Counted from the stretch's first letter, positions 32,519 to 41,547 are shown. The stretch is 43,343 nt of DNA from Cytobacillus praedii (GCF_001439605.1 NZ_LMBX01000008.1:96654-139996); one strand, 5' to 3'. Translations and numbers: made by a program. Notes: generated by a model from the letters alone, not told the origin.

Positions 32519-35500
32519 ATGCTGCACACAATTATTAAAGAAAATAGTTATCAAGATTCCATCAATTTGATGTTATTAACGAATTCTGTTAATGGTTTAG
32601 ACGGAGTAAATAAAAGTTCCATCATGATGGGAACAGACGCAAATAAAGATATTTTTAGAAATTCCGGATTACTTACTCCTGAAGCAGAAACTGCAAAAGG
32701 GAATGATATGGTGATTGTTGTTGATACAGATGACGATGCTGTGATGAATCTGGTATTAGCAGAAACAGATCGTTTTCTAAATGACCTATCTGTAACTAAA
32801 GAGTCAGGCGGATTAAAGAGTGTGAAAAATTGGAAGGATGCCCTAGAAGCACTTCCTGATGCAAACTTAGCTCTATTCTCTATCCCTGGAGAATATGCTG
32901 CGGATGAAATTGAAAAAGCGCTAGACTATAACCTAAATGTGTTCTCTTTCAGTGATAATATTTCAGTTGCTGATGAAGTTAGACTTAAGAAAAAAGCGCA
33001 TGAAAAAGGTCTATTGCTAATGGGACCTGACTGTGGAACAGGAATTATTTCAGGTATTCCAATGGCGTTTACAAATGTAGTAAACAAAGGAAATATAGGA
33101 ATTGTTGGGGCTTCTGGAACAGGTATTCAAGAAGTAACTGCTATGATAGACAAATTAGGCGGCGGTGTCGTTCACGCAATCGGGACAGGCGGCCGTGATT
33201 TAAGTGATAAAGTGGGAGCAATTACGGTGAAGGATGCCATTGTTGGTCTAGAGCATCATGATGCCACTGAAGTGATTGTCGTCATTTCTAAGCCACCTGC
33301 TCCACAAGTAAGAAACGAAGTTGTCCAATTGCTTCACGATGTTAGCAAGCCGGTGGTAGCGATTTTCCTAGGAGAAAAACCTGATCACCATGAAGGCAGT
33401 GTGTACCTTGCACACACATTAGAGGAAACAGCAAGAATTGCTGTAGATCTAGCGAATGGACAGTCTGTAAAAGCAAATTATTACGAGCCTGCTGCTCATC
33501 AGGTAGAAAATCCTCTACCGGCGGGTAAGACAGTTAAAGGACTATATTCAGGCGGTACATTAGCTGCCGAAGCAGGTATGTTAATTTCTGAATCATTAGA
33601 ATTAGGCGGATTGGTTAAAGAAGAGGGATATATCTTAAAGTCTCATGGTTTTGAAGTCATGGACCTTGGAGATGACATCTACACACAAGGTAAACCGCAT
33701 CCGATGATGGACCCTGAAGTTAGAATGAACAAAATTAAAGAGTATTCAATGGATTCTTCTACTGGCGTGATTCTGCTAGATTGTGTATTAGGATATGGAA
33801 GTCATCCAGACATGGCTCAAGCATTAGCTCCGGCGATTAAAGAAGCCATTGCAGCAGCTAAAGCAGATGGAAGAGACTTGCATTTTGTAGGGACTGTAGT
33901 AGGAACCAAACAGGATCCACAGGACTTCAATCATGCTGTTGCCACATTAGAAGAAGCAGGTGTGATTGTTGAAGAGAGCAATGCAAAAGCTGTTCAATTA
34001 GCACTTAAATTTATGGGTAAAGAATTAGTTGAAGAGGACAAGCAAGTGATTCCTTACAGCAAAGAGAAAAATCCATTACCTGCACTTAGCTCAGCTGTTG
34101 ATGAAATGCTAAATACGATGCCTCGGGTAATCAATATTGGTCTTGAAAGCTTTAATGAACCAATTATTAAATATGGCGGTCAAAGTCTTCAATTCAATTG
34201 GAAGCCTGTTGCAGGAGGAAATAAGAAGTTAATCAAGATCTTAAATGCTTTACGTAAAAAAGAAGAAGAAATCAATGCTTCAAATGAAAAGGTAATTGAT
34301 AGAATTAAGAATTCTCAACCATTCCTTGTAGATGTAGTATCTGCAAAATCAGTTATTCCAGAACTAAATGGAAAAGTATTGCTTCATGCAGGCCCGCCAA
34401 TTACTTGGGATGAAATGACTGGTCCAATGCAAGGTTCATGTATCGGGGCTTCATTATTTGAAGGCTGGGCATCTACGGAAGAAGAAGCAAGAAAACAACT
34501 TGAATCTGGAGAAGTTACTTTCATGCCTTGTCATCATGTTCATGCTGTTGGACCGATGGGCGGTATTACTTCAGCGAATATGGCAGTGCTAGTTGTAGAA
34601 AACAAAGTAGATGGCACGGTTGGTTACTGCACAATGAACGAAGGAATCGGTAAAGTTCTGCGTTTCGGTGCATATTCCCAAGAAGTAGTCGATCGCCTGC
34701 ACTGGATGGCAAATGTTTTAGGACCAGTTTTAAGCAAAGCTATTAAACTTAAAGGTGACGGAATCAACCTAAATGTAATGATTGCAAAAGCCATTACAAT
34801 GGGGGACGAATTCCATCAAAGAAACATTGCTGGATCTCTAGTTTTCCTAAAAGAAATCAGTCCATCGATTGTTAAGCTGGATATTGAAGACAGCACGAAG
34901 GAAGAAGTTATTCAATTCTTGGCTGATACGGATCAGTTCTTCTTAAATATCATGATGGCGACAAGTAAAGCAATCATGGACCATGCGAGAAAGATAGAAA
35001 GTGGTACTGTTGTTACTACATTAACTAGAAACGGCAAAAACTTTGGTGTTCGTATTAGCGGAATGGGAGATCAATGGTTTACTGCCCCTGTAAACACACC
35101 AAAAGGATTATATTTTACTGGATACTCAGAAGAAGATGGAAATCCTGATATCGGTGATAGCGCGATTACTGAAACAGTCGGCGTCGGCGGTATGGCAATG
35201 GTAGCAGCACCAGGAGTTACTAGATTTGTTGGTGCTGGCGGCTTTGAGGATGCATTAAGGGTATCTAATGAAATGGCGGAAATCAGTATTTCACATAACC
35301 CTAACTGGAGTATTCCAACTTGGGATTTCAAGGGAACTTGTTTAGGAATTGATATCAGAAAAGTTGTGGAAACAGGCATTACACCAATCATCAATACAGG
35401 TATTGCTCATAAAAAAGCTGGAGTAGGACAAATTGGTGCCGGAACAGTAAGAGCTCCTTTAGCATGTTTTGAAAAAGCGCTGGTAGCATATGCAGAAAAA

Positions 35501-35521
35501 TTAGGAATCACAGTTGAATAA
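32519..35521 (+). CDS. FdrA-DUF1116 fusion (AllF-AllG-like carbamoyltransferase subunits in one chain)
   Basis: 1000 residues. Residues 1 to about 515 form an FdrA-like protein, related to succinyl-CoA ligase alpha/beta folds (GIVGASGTGIQEVTAMIDKL, DCVLGYGSHPDMAQAL). After a short linker, residues about 530-1000 form a DUF1116 protein (HAGPPITWDEMTGPMQGSCI, PCHHVHAVGPMGGI, TETVGVGGMAM). In E. coli these are separate proteins, FdrA/AllF and YlbE/AllG, which with AllH form oxamate carbamoyltransferase (oxalurate + phosphate giving oxamate + carbamoyl phosphate). The fusion supports a permanent complex. The start is ATG 32519 behind AAAGGGG; the frame extends 20 codons upstream without signals. 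The stop overlaps the next start (TAATG). Confidence 0.85.
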   Translation: MLHTIIKENSYQDSINLMLLTNSVNGLDGVNKSSIMMGTDANKDIFRNSGLLTPEAETAKGNDMVIVVDTDDDAVMNLVLAETDRFLNDLSVTKESGGLKSVKNWKDALEALPDANLALFSIPGEYAADEIEKALDYNLNVFSFSDNISVADEVRLKKKAHEKGLLLMGPDCGTGIISGIPMAFTNVVNKGNIGIVGASGTGIQEVTAMIDKLGGGVVHAIGTGGRDLSDKVGAITVKDAIVGLEHHDATEVIVVISKPPAPQVRNEVVQLLHDVSKPVVAIFLGEKPDHHEGSVYLAHTLEETARIAVDLANGQSVKANYYEPAAHQVENPLPAGKTVKGLYSGGTLAAEAGMLISESLELGGLVKEEGYILKSHGFEVMDLGDDIYTQGKPHPMMDPEVRMNKIKEYSMDSSTGVILLDCVLGYGSHPDMAQALAPAIKEAIAAAKADGRDLHFVGTVVGTKQDPQDFNHAVATLEEAGVIVEESNAKAVQLALKFMGKELVEEDKQVIPYSKEKNPLPALSSAVDEMLNTMPRVINIGLESFNEPIIKYGGQSLQFNWKPVAGGNKKLIKILNALRKKEEEINASNEKVIDRIKNSQPFLVDVVSAKSVIPELNGKVLLHAGPPITWDEMTGPMQGSCIGASLFEGWASTEEEARKQLESGEVTFMPCHHVHAVGPMGGITSANMAVLVVENKVDGTVGYCTMNEGIGKVLRFGAYSQEVVDRLHWMANVLGPVLSKAIKLKGDGINLNVMIAKAITMGDEFHQRNIAGSLVFLKEISPSIVKLDIEDSTKEEVIQFLADTDQFFLNIMMATSKAIMDHARKIESGTVVTTLTRNGKNFGVRISGMGDQWFTAPVNTPKGLYFTGYSEEDGNPDIGDSAITETVGVGGMAMVAAPGVTRFVGAGGFEDALRVSNEMAEISISHNPNWSIPTWDFKGTCLGIDIRKVVETGITPIINTGIAHKKAGVGQIGAGTVRAPLACFEKALVAYAEKLGITVE

Positions 35522-36369
35522 TGATTTCTAATTCCTTAGAAATTGAATATGGGGTAAAGAGCAATTATTTACCCCATATTTTATATGAAAATTCTGTTGG
35601 GAACATTCACAGTGTTTTTCAAACCAGCTTTAATCTTGTATTTCATGACCAATTAGTGCATGTCGGGGCTTTAGGGACACCAGTTTCCGCATTTGGGGTT
35701 AATATTCCGGGAAACAGCCTTCAACAGCTGTTAGACAGAATTTCCGCAGGAAATTCTGTTCGATATGAGGATGGAAAAATCATGATTGATGCATTAAATC
35801 ATGAGGCGAAGATCAAACTGGATAAGCTTTCAGAAGTAGATTTGCGGGTAAGCCGTCTTCCAATCGATAGGCTGGACGTAAAAAACAATGAAATTTTTAG
35901 ACTAATCAATCAAATCGACTTCCTTGGGGATTCAGGTGTTATTCAATCTGCCAAAGAATCATCCATGCTAAATGAATTCATTTCTGCACAGCCAGATCAT
36001 AAGAAGGTTAACAAAGCAATTATCGAACATTTTTTTGGCAGAGGAATTGGTTTGACTCCAAGCGGGGATGATTTTATTTCCGGTCTGATTATGGCAGAGT
36101 CATGCTTTTCAGAGGATTCATCTTGTAGAGAAGAGCTGAGTGAGTTCTTAAGTAGTCATTCAACCACTGATGTTAGTCGCAGTTACTACCAATGCCTGCT
36201 GAAGGGCTATGTTAGTGAAAGTTTTAAGCATCTACTAAACAATTTATCTGGAACGGTTGAAATTGCAAAAGCTAGAAGAATTGTGAAAAACGTAACAAAC
36301 TACGGTCATACTTCAGGGATCGATACTTTATTTGGTATACAAGTGGCATTAAAGAAGCTGATACAGTAA
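35521..36369 (+). CDS. DUF2877 protein (AllH-like third carbamoyltransferase subunit)
   Basis: 282 residues with the DUF2877 hallmark GRGIGLTPSGDDFISG at about residues 175-190. The E. coli homologues are YlbF/AllH and YahE, always next to FdrA and DUF1116 proteins. AllH is the third subunit of oxamate carbamoyltransferase. The ATG overlaps the fusion stop codon by one base (TAATG), indicating translational coupling and probably a stoichiometric complex. No ribosome binding site is needed beyond that coupling. The specific carbamoyl donor in this organism is unknown. Confidence 0.82.
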   Translation: MISNSLEIEYGVKSNYLPHILYENSVGNIHSVFQTSFNLVFHDQLVHVGALGTPVSAFGVNIPGNSLQQLLDRISAGNSVRYEDGKIMIDALNHEAKIKLDKLSEVDLRVSRLPIDRLDVKNNEIFRLINQIDFLGDSGVIQSAKESSMLNEFISAQPDHKKVNKAIIEHFFGRGIGLTPSGDDFISGLIMAESCFSEDSSCREELSEFLSSHSTTDVSRSYYQCLLKGYVSESFKHLLNNLSGTVEIAKARRIVKNVTNYGHTSGIDTLFGIQVALKKLIQ

Positions 36370-36394
36370 TGAAAATTTAAGGAGTGTTATATAG

Positions 36395-37357
36395 ATGGGA
36401 AAAAAAATCGTCGTTGCACTAGGCGGGAATGCAATCTTAACTGATGACCCCACTGCACTGGGACAACAAAAGGTATTAAAGGAAACAGCTGAAAAACTAG
36501 TAGCATTAGTAAAACAAGGACATGAATTAGTGATCAGTCATGGAAATGGACCACAAGTTGGAAACTTGTTAAACCAGCAAATGAATGCAGACTCTGAAAT
36601 AAATCCTGCATTGCCTTTAGATTCCTGTGTAGCCATGACTCAAGGCAGTATTGGATTTTGGCTGCAAAATGCTATGAATGAAGCGCTTAAAGAGGAAAAT
36701 ATTGATAAACAGACGGCTTCAATTATTACTCAATGCTTAGTTGATAAAGATGATCCTGCTTTTATGAATCCTACAAAACCAGTTGGTCCTTTTTTAACAG
36801 AAGAGGAAGCAAAAACTGTCGCGGAAAAAGATGGGTCCGTTTATATAGAAGATGCTGGAAGAGGATGGCGTAAGGTCGTTGCTTCACCAAAGCCGCTTGA
36901 AATTATTGAATACCCGATAGTAGAAAACCTTGTGAAGAATGGATTTATTACAATTTCAGCCGGCGGCGGCGGAATTCCAGTTATTAAAACAGAAGAAGGA
37001 ATCAAAGGTATTGAAGCAGTAATTGATAAGGATTTCGCTGCGGCAAAACTTGCTGAACTTGTGAAGGCAGATTACCTGATTATTCTTACTGGTGTTGATT
37101 ATGTGTTTATTAACTATGGGAAAGAAAATCAGAAAAAACTTGAGGACGTTACTCTTACTGAATTGAAGGAATATATCAATCAAAATCAGTTTGCAGCAGG
37201 AAGCATGCTGCCAAAAGTTGAAGCTGTTGTTAATTTCTTGGAGAATAGTCCAAATGCAAAGGCGGTTATTACTTCATTAGATAATATCGCAAATCTGAAA
37301 GATGAGCTAACTGGGACAGTTGTAAAGAATAACAATTATTTAGAGAATGCCATTTAG
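36395..37357 (+). CDS. arcC: Carbamate kinase
   Basis: 320 residues, full length for the family. The N-terminal [28 protein letters not shown], and SAGGGGIPV motifs and the [11 protein letters not shown] segment are standard for ArcC-type carbamate kinases of the amino acid kinase fold. It converts carbamoyl phosphate and ADP into ATP plus carbamate, which decays to ammonia and CO2. It lies 25 bases after the DUF2877 gene with a good ribosome binding site (AAGGAG). No arginine deiminase genes are nearby, so its carbamoyl phosphate should come from the FdrA/DUF1116/DUF2877 complex. A terminator follows. Confidence 0.93.
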   Translation: MGKKIVVALGGNAILTDDPTALGQQKVLKETAEKLVALVKQGHELVISHGNGPQVGNLLNQQMNADSEINPALPLDSCVAMTQGSIGFWLQNAMNEALKEENIDKQTASIITQCLVDKDDPAFMNPTKPVGPFLTEEEAKTVAEKDGSVYIEDAGRGWRKVVASPKPLEIIEYPIVENLVKNGFITISAGGGGIPVIKTEEGIKGIEAVIDKDFAAAKLAELVKADYLIILTGVDYVFINYGKENQKKLEDVTLTELKEYINQNQFAAGSMLPKVEAVVNFLENSPNAKAVITSLDNIANLKDELTGTVVKNNNYLENAI

Positions 37358-37436
37358 TTTGTCATACTATAATTCGAGTTCATTCTAAAAGTAGAGTAGT
37401 AGTTTAGAAATAAATTTTTTATCATGTTTTTCATCT

Positions 37437-37483
37437 GGGACTGGAGAAATATCTAATTGTGTAGTCTCCAGTTCTCTTTTTTT
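37437..37483 (+). terminator. Intrinsic terminator after carbamate kinase
   Basis: ACTGGAGA / TCTCCAGT, extended by weaker pairs, with an 18-base loop and TTTTTTT. It ends the fusion-DUF2877-arcC transcript. Confidence 0.85.
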
Positions 37484-37587
37484 ACAAAAATATTTAAAGT
37501 AAAAGCCGCTAAATAGATTGTAAATCTGAAAAAAATAAATTAAATTAATATGATCCAGACACTCTTATAAGATCTAGGAGAAAAAAT

Positions 37588-38808
37588 ATGAAAATAAGAA
37601 TGAACATAACCACTCAGATTATTCTAGCGACTATTCTTGGCGTTTTATTTGGTGGATTCTTTGGGAAATTCATGACATCAATTGATGTCTTTGGAAATAT
37701 ATTTTTACGGTTGATTCAAATGTCTATTGTGTTACTAGTAATGGGACAGATTATTGAAGCAGTGGGAGGGTTAAATCCAAGGAAATTAGGGAAGTTAGGA
37801 TTTAAAACTGTCATTGTTTTCATCACTTCATCTTTCTTGGCTGCCCTATTTGGTATGGCAATAGGAGTGCTATTTAAAATAGGGAAAGGGATTGATTCCA
37901 CTCTGCTCTCGGACAATCCGCTGCCAGAAATCGGTACAGCAAGCTCTGTAGAAGATACGATTCTTAACTTTTTTCCTACAAATATAATTAGCTCTATGGC
38001 GCAAGGATCAATTGTGCAAGTTATTATTTTTGCCATCATTTTTGGACTCGCATTAAGTTATGTAAGATTAGATGATAAAGAAAACAAAATATTCCAAGGA
38101 ACAGTACAATTTAATTCAGTAATCTTAAAATTGGTTACTTTAATCATGAAAATTGCACCAGTGGGAATATTTTTTATAATAGCCTCAACTATCGGAAGTA
38201 TGGGTTTACAAGTTTTACTGCCATTGGCAAAGTACTTATTAATTTATTGTTTGGCCACTTTTATCTTTCTATTTATATGGTTTCTATTCGTTTCCATATA
38301 CTGTAAAGTGAGTATGGTTAAATTAATCAAGAATATGGCTCCAATGTCTATCATGGCTTTAACTACTACATCTTCTGCTGTTACTCTGCCTATTGCTTTA
38401 AAGGATGCGAAGGAGAAGCTTGGAATTAGTGAAAGAATTACAAAATTGGTCCTTCCATTAGGAATGTCACTCAATAGTAACGGGTCAGCCATGCATATGG
38501 CGATTACATTAGTCACAATTTCACAGATTGCTGGAATTTCTTATTCAGGTGGCGAATACTTTTATCTTGTTATTTTAGCCACCTTAGCTTCCCTCGCAAA
38601 TGCAGTTGTACCAGGTGCGGGATTAGTATCTTTATCTATTGTCGTTCCACAATTAGGATTGCCAATTGAGAGCATCGCTCTATTTGCTGGAGTAGAATGG
38701 TTTGTTGGCATGCTTCGGACCATTTTAAATGTTGATTCTGATACTTTAAGCGCATTTATTATTGCTAAAAGTGAAAATGAAATTGATTATAAGGTTTTCA
38801 ATCAATAA
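37588..38808 (+). CDS. Dicarboxylate/amino acid:cation symporter (SDF family)
   Basis: 406 residues with about eight membrane helices and two re-entrant loops. The SDF (GltP/DctA) signature TTSSAVTLPIALKDA is at about residues 258-272, and LGMSLNSNGSAMHMA and GAGLVSLSIVVP mark the substrate site. It imports an anionic compound with Na+ or H+. The residue pattern does not fix the substrate. It has its own ribosome binding site (TAGGAG) and is separated from arcC by a terminator, but lies in the same direction directly after the cluster. It is a plausible second uptake route for the pathway's carboxylated substrate or exit for its product. Confidence 0.85.
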   Translation: MKIRMNITTQIILATILGVLFGGFFGKFMTSIDVFGNIFLRLIQMSIVLLVMGQIIEAVGGLNPRKLGKLGFKTVIVFITSSFLAALFGMAIGVLFKIGKGIDSTLLSDNPLPEIGTASSVEDTILNFFPTNIISSMAQGSIVQVIIFAIIFGLALSYVRLDDKENKIFQGTVQFNSVILKLVTLIMKIAPVGIFFIIASTIGSMGLQVLLPLAKYLLIYCLATFIFLFIWFLFVSIYCKVSMVKLIKNMAPMSIMALTTTSSAVTLPIALKDAKEKLGISERITKLVLPLGMSLNSNGSAMHMAITLVTISQIAGISYSGGEYFYLVILATLASLANAVVPGAGLVSLSIVVPQLGLPIESIALFAGVEWFVGMLRTILNVDSDTLSAFIIAKSENEIDYKVFNQ

Positions 38809-38909
38809 ATGGCTTTATCATTCAGTACCTAGGCTTAGAGCAAAGTCCAAGAGAAGGTTGTTAGAGTGATAGCACATGTAATGCGCTGTGCATGGTTAGC
38901 AGGGAATCT

Positions 38910-39063
38910 ACAATTCTCGTTCATGGAATATTGATTGATAAGTCAGGTGCAGACGTTTCAAAGGTGAACGTCCCCATTAGAAAATTACCCTAAAATTGAA
39001 AGATGCCCTGCACCGAAATTTTTGGAAGCTGTTTGGGGAGCTGGATATCAATTCAATGTTAAA
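38910..39063 (+). pseudogene. Decayed C-terminus of an OmpR-family response regulator
   Basis: In one frame the sequence reads SGADVSKVNVPIRKLP, and after a +1 shift it reads KIERCPAPKFLEAVWGAGYQ. Together these match the winged-helix C-terminus of OmpR/PhoB-type regulators (typical pattern: VNVHIRRLREKIE then PKYIKTVWGVGYKF). The frameshift, in-frame stops and missing 5' part show it is dead. The original terminator hairpin still follows. Confidence 0.55.
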
Positions 39064-39078
39064 TTAAATAAAAAGTTT

Positions 39079-39113
39079 AAAAGACCCGTCACAATGATGA
39101 TGGGTCTTTTTTT
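39079..39113 (+). terminator. Intrinsic terminator
   Basis: AAAGACCCGTC / GATGGGTCTTT with a short loop is followed by TTTTTTT. It is a remnant of the decayed response-regulator gene. Confidence 0.75.
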
Positions 39114-39291
39114 ATAAATATGAAGAAAATTTAAGAATAAGTTTATCTCATTTTAAGAAATAATTTAGAGGGAGTTTATAATTGTGCATTAACATAATAG
39201 AAGTAGTAACTTAGTTCATTAAGTAGATCTAAGAGTATTTATTTCAAGATAACAACAAAAAATAATAAAGAATGTTAGGCAGGTGAATTGG

Positions 39292-39996
39292 ATGTGGAGG
39301 TGGCCAATTGTTATTGGAGGAATTCTCCTCCTTCAGGGATGTTCCTCAGATCATGTTGCAGAACCAAATACACAGGAAAAAGAGATAAGGGCAGAACTAG
39401 ATAGGAATGAACAATTAATTCAAGCTGCAGAACGTAAGGAAACAGAAACAATAAAGAGATTGGTTGAGGAAGGTATCGATATAAATACAAAGGACTCAGA
39501 AGGACGAACGGCTATTATGATCGCAACTTATAATAATGATGTTGACACCGCTAAAGTCTTGATTAAAGCGGGGGCTGACGTCAACATTCAAGATAACTTG
39601 AAAAACAATCCTTTTTTATATGCCGGTGCAGAAGGATATGTTGAAATACTTAAGCTTACGATCGAATCAGGTGCTGATCCAACGATTACAAACCGGTATG
39701 GGGGGACTGCTTTGATCCCTGCTTCTGAACATGGATATGTGAATGTTATTAAAGAACTTCTTGCCAATACCGATACGGATGTTAATCATGTCAATGATCT
39801 TGGTTGGACGGCTTTATTAGAAGCCATTATTTTGAATGATGGAGACGAAAAACAGCAGCAAGCAGTACAATTGCTTATAGATTATGGAGCAGATGTGAAC
39901 ATACCTGATAAAAATAATGTAACCCCTTTGAAGCATGCACGTGAGAATGGGTTTAAAGAGATTGAACAAATTTTGCTGAAAGCAGGAGCAAAATAG
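39292..39996 (+). CDS. Ankyrin-repeat lipoprotein
   Basis: 234 residues. The short signal peptide ends in lipobox LLQG-Cys17 (CSSDH). The rest is built of five or six ankyrin repeats (LIQAAERKETETIKRLVEEG; GRTAIMIATYNNDVDTAKVL; GYVEILKLTIESGADPTI; GYVNVIKELL; GWTALLEAII; NVTPLKHARENGFKEIEQIL). It should sit on the outer face of the membrane and mediate protein binding. I chose ATG 39292 because AGGTGA lies five bases before it; a GTG at 39283 is in frame. In E. coli an ankyrin protein, YahD, is also next to FdrA/DUF1116/DUF2877 genes, which may be coincidence. Confidence 0.8.
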   Translation: MWRWPIVIGGILLLQGCSSDHVAEPNTQEKEIRAELDRNEQLIQAAERKETETIKRLVEEGIDINTKDSEGRTAIMIATYNNDVDTAKVLIKAGADVNIQDNLKNNPFLYAGAEGYVEILKLTIESGADPTITNRYGGTALIPASEHGYVNVIKELLANTDTDVNHVNDLGWTALLEAIILNDGDEKQQQAVQLLIDYGADVNIPDKNNVTPLKHARENGFKEIEQILLKAGAK

Positions 39997-40090
39997 CCAG
40001 ATTCCAATCAGCAATCAAAAACGTAGAAACTATAAATAATAGGCACCAATGTAGATTACACTACAATCATAAAATGAGGAGTCGAAAAAA

Positions 40091-41068
40091 ATGAACAAAA
40101 AAGCAAAAGCAATAGCAATATCTTCAATACTGCTCGGATGTACATTAGTATTAACCGGGTATAGTGGTGGTGCTAGCGCACAAGAAAATCATAGCAAACA
40201 GAAGCAAGAACGTGCTTTTAAAGAGTTGAAAAAGGAATATAAGTTAACCAAAGGTCAGGAAATGGCTAACATCCTTAGCAGTACAAATTGGCAAGGTACG
40301 AGAGTGTTTGACAAAAATAAGAATGACTTAACTAAAGAAAATGCAAACTTCATTGGTCTTGCGAAATATGATGGGAAATCAGGAAGATATGAATTTTTTG
40401 ATGCTAAGACAGGTGAAAGCCGAGGTGATAAAGGAACATTCTTTATCACCAATGATGGGAAGAAGAGAATATTAATTTCAGAATCAATGAATTATCAAGC
40501 TGTTGTCGATATGACAAAACTAAATAAAGATGTTTTTACTTATAAGAGAATGGGAAAAGATGCTAACGGCAACGATGCAGAGGTATTTGTTGAACATGTG
40601 CCATATAAAGAAAAAGAGCTTTCCTTTACTGACCCTGACAAGCAGCTGGACACAGCTACGGGAGATATCGTGAAAGATATTGATGGAGATAAAATATTAG
40701 GCAGCACCCTTTGGAATGGAACAAAGGTACTAGACGAAAAAGGCAATGATGTAACAGCGTATAATACGATGTTTATAAGTTTAGCCAAATTTGATGATAA
40801 GTCTAATAAATATGAGTTTTTCAATCTTGAAACAGGGGAGAGCCGCGGCGATTTTGGCTACTTCGATATTGTACACGAGAATAAAATTAGAGCCCATGTT
40901 TCCATTGGCAATAATAAGTATGGTGCAGCTCTTGAACTTACAGAACTTAATAATAATAAATTTACGTATAAAAGAACGGGTAAAGACAAAGATGGGAAGA
41001 ACATTACTGTATTCGTTGAACATGAACCTTATAAAGGGAATTTTAAACCAAAATTCAGTTTTAAATAA
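40091..41068 (+). CDS. Secreted protein with two DUF4822-like repeats
   Basis: 325 residues. An N-terminal signal peptide ends near ASA30; an alternative lipobox (ILLG-Cys17) is possible. Two homologous halves follow, about residues 62-173 and 203-314. Each has SST/GST-x-W-x-GT at the start, YEFF-(D/N)-x-x-TGESRGD in the middle and FVEH-x-PYK at the end. These features match my recollection of DUF4822, a secreted Firmicute domain of unknown function. The duplication is internal and fairly well conserved, suggesting a two-site binding protein. The ribosome binding site is GAGGAG. A terminator follows. Confidence 0.75.
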   Translation: MNKKAKAIAISSILLGCTLVLTGYSGGASAQENHSKQKQERAFKELKKEYKLTKGQEMANILSSTNWQGTRVFDKNKNDLTKENANFIGLAKYDGKSGRYEFFDAKTGESRGDKGTFFITNDGKKRILISESMNYQAVVDMTKLNKDVFTYKRMGKDANGNDAEVFVEHVPYKEKELSFTDPDKQLDTATGDIVKDIDGDKILGSTLWNGTKVLDEKGNDVTAYNTMFISLAKFDDKSNKYEFFNLETGESRGDFGYFDIVHENKIRAHVSIGNNKYGAALELTELNNNKFTYKRTGKDKDGKNITVFVEHEPYKGNFKPKFSFK

Positions 41069-41094
41069 ACGCCGAGAAAAATTGATTTGTCGTC

Positions 41095-41125
41095 AAGGGA
41101 GTGGTGAAATCCATTCCCTTTTTTG
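41095..41125 (+). terminator. Intrinsic terminator
   Basis: AAGGGAGTGG / CCATTCCCTT with a six-base loop and one mismatch is followed by TTTTG, directly downstream of the DUF4822-like gene. Confidence 0.82.
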
Positions 41126-41267
41126 TGATTTGGAACTAGTGCTCCTTTCCTCCTTTTTAAAGTGGATGGCGAAAATTCTTCGAAAGTGGATGGGTCATTT
41201 CCTTATAATATATTTTATACTGATTACTTAAATATAGGGAGTTAAATATTTTTTATAGAGGTGGACG

Positions 41268-41462
41268 ATGAAATTACTAATTGCTTTTGTCTTTATTATT
41301 TTGTTAATCGCCTTGGTTGGGACTTTAATGGTAACGAGGAAAACGGATGAAAAATATAGTGAAACGGCGAAAAAAAACACAGCTAACTTAACGTTAATAT
41401 ATGTTGCGGTTATTTTTCTATCTACTATCGCACTTGGTGTGTACATTAGCTTCTCAGGATAA
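41268..41462 (+). CDS. Small two-TM membrane protein
   Basis: 64 residues. Two hydrophobic helices (about 2-22 and 42-62) are joined by a charged loop RKTDEKYSETAKKNTAN. The start ATG follows AGAGGTGG by three bases. I do not recognise the family, but the compact hairpin and good ribosome binding site argue that it is real. The next gene begins only 85 bases later and has its own promoter. No function is suggested. Confidence 0.6.
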   Translation: MKLLIAFVFIILLIALVGTLMVTRKTDEKYSETAKKNTANLTLIYVAVIFLSTIALGVYISFSG

Positions 41463-41475
41463 TTCAAATCGTGAT

Positions 41476-41514
41476 CTAATTTTCGTTATAATAGATAAAA
41501 ATAACGAAAATTAG
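41476..41514. promoter_or_regulatory. Perfect 14-bp dyad over the MocR-type gene's -10 box
   Basis: CTAATTTTCGTTAT (41476-41489), 11 bases, ATAACGAAAATTAG (41501-41514). A TATAAT (41487-41492) lies in the left arm and spacer. The -35 region is weak (TTCAAA, 41463-41468). It is positioned for autoregulation by the downstream MocR-type protein. Confidence 0.65.
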
Positions 41515-41547
41515 TCTGCAATTTTGTATGGAAAGAGATGGAATGAA

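Larger units (their letters stand above)
38809..39291. other. Intergenic region with a decayed response-regulator fragment
   Basis: About 480 bases. It contains the pseudogene fragment at 38910-39063 and a terminator at 39079-39113. The rest is AT-rich with no recognised signal. Confidence 0.5.

Noticed and set aside
40791..41231. 146-codon ORF overlapping the DUF4822-like gene end
   Set aside because: It is a frame shadow of the repeat-containing gene and runs through the terminator.
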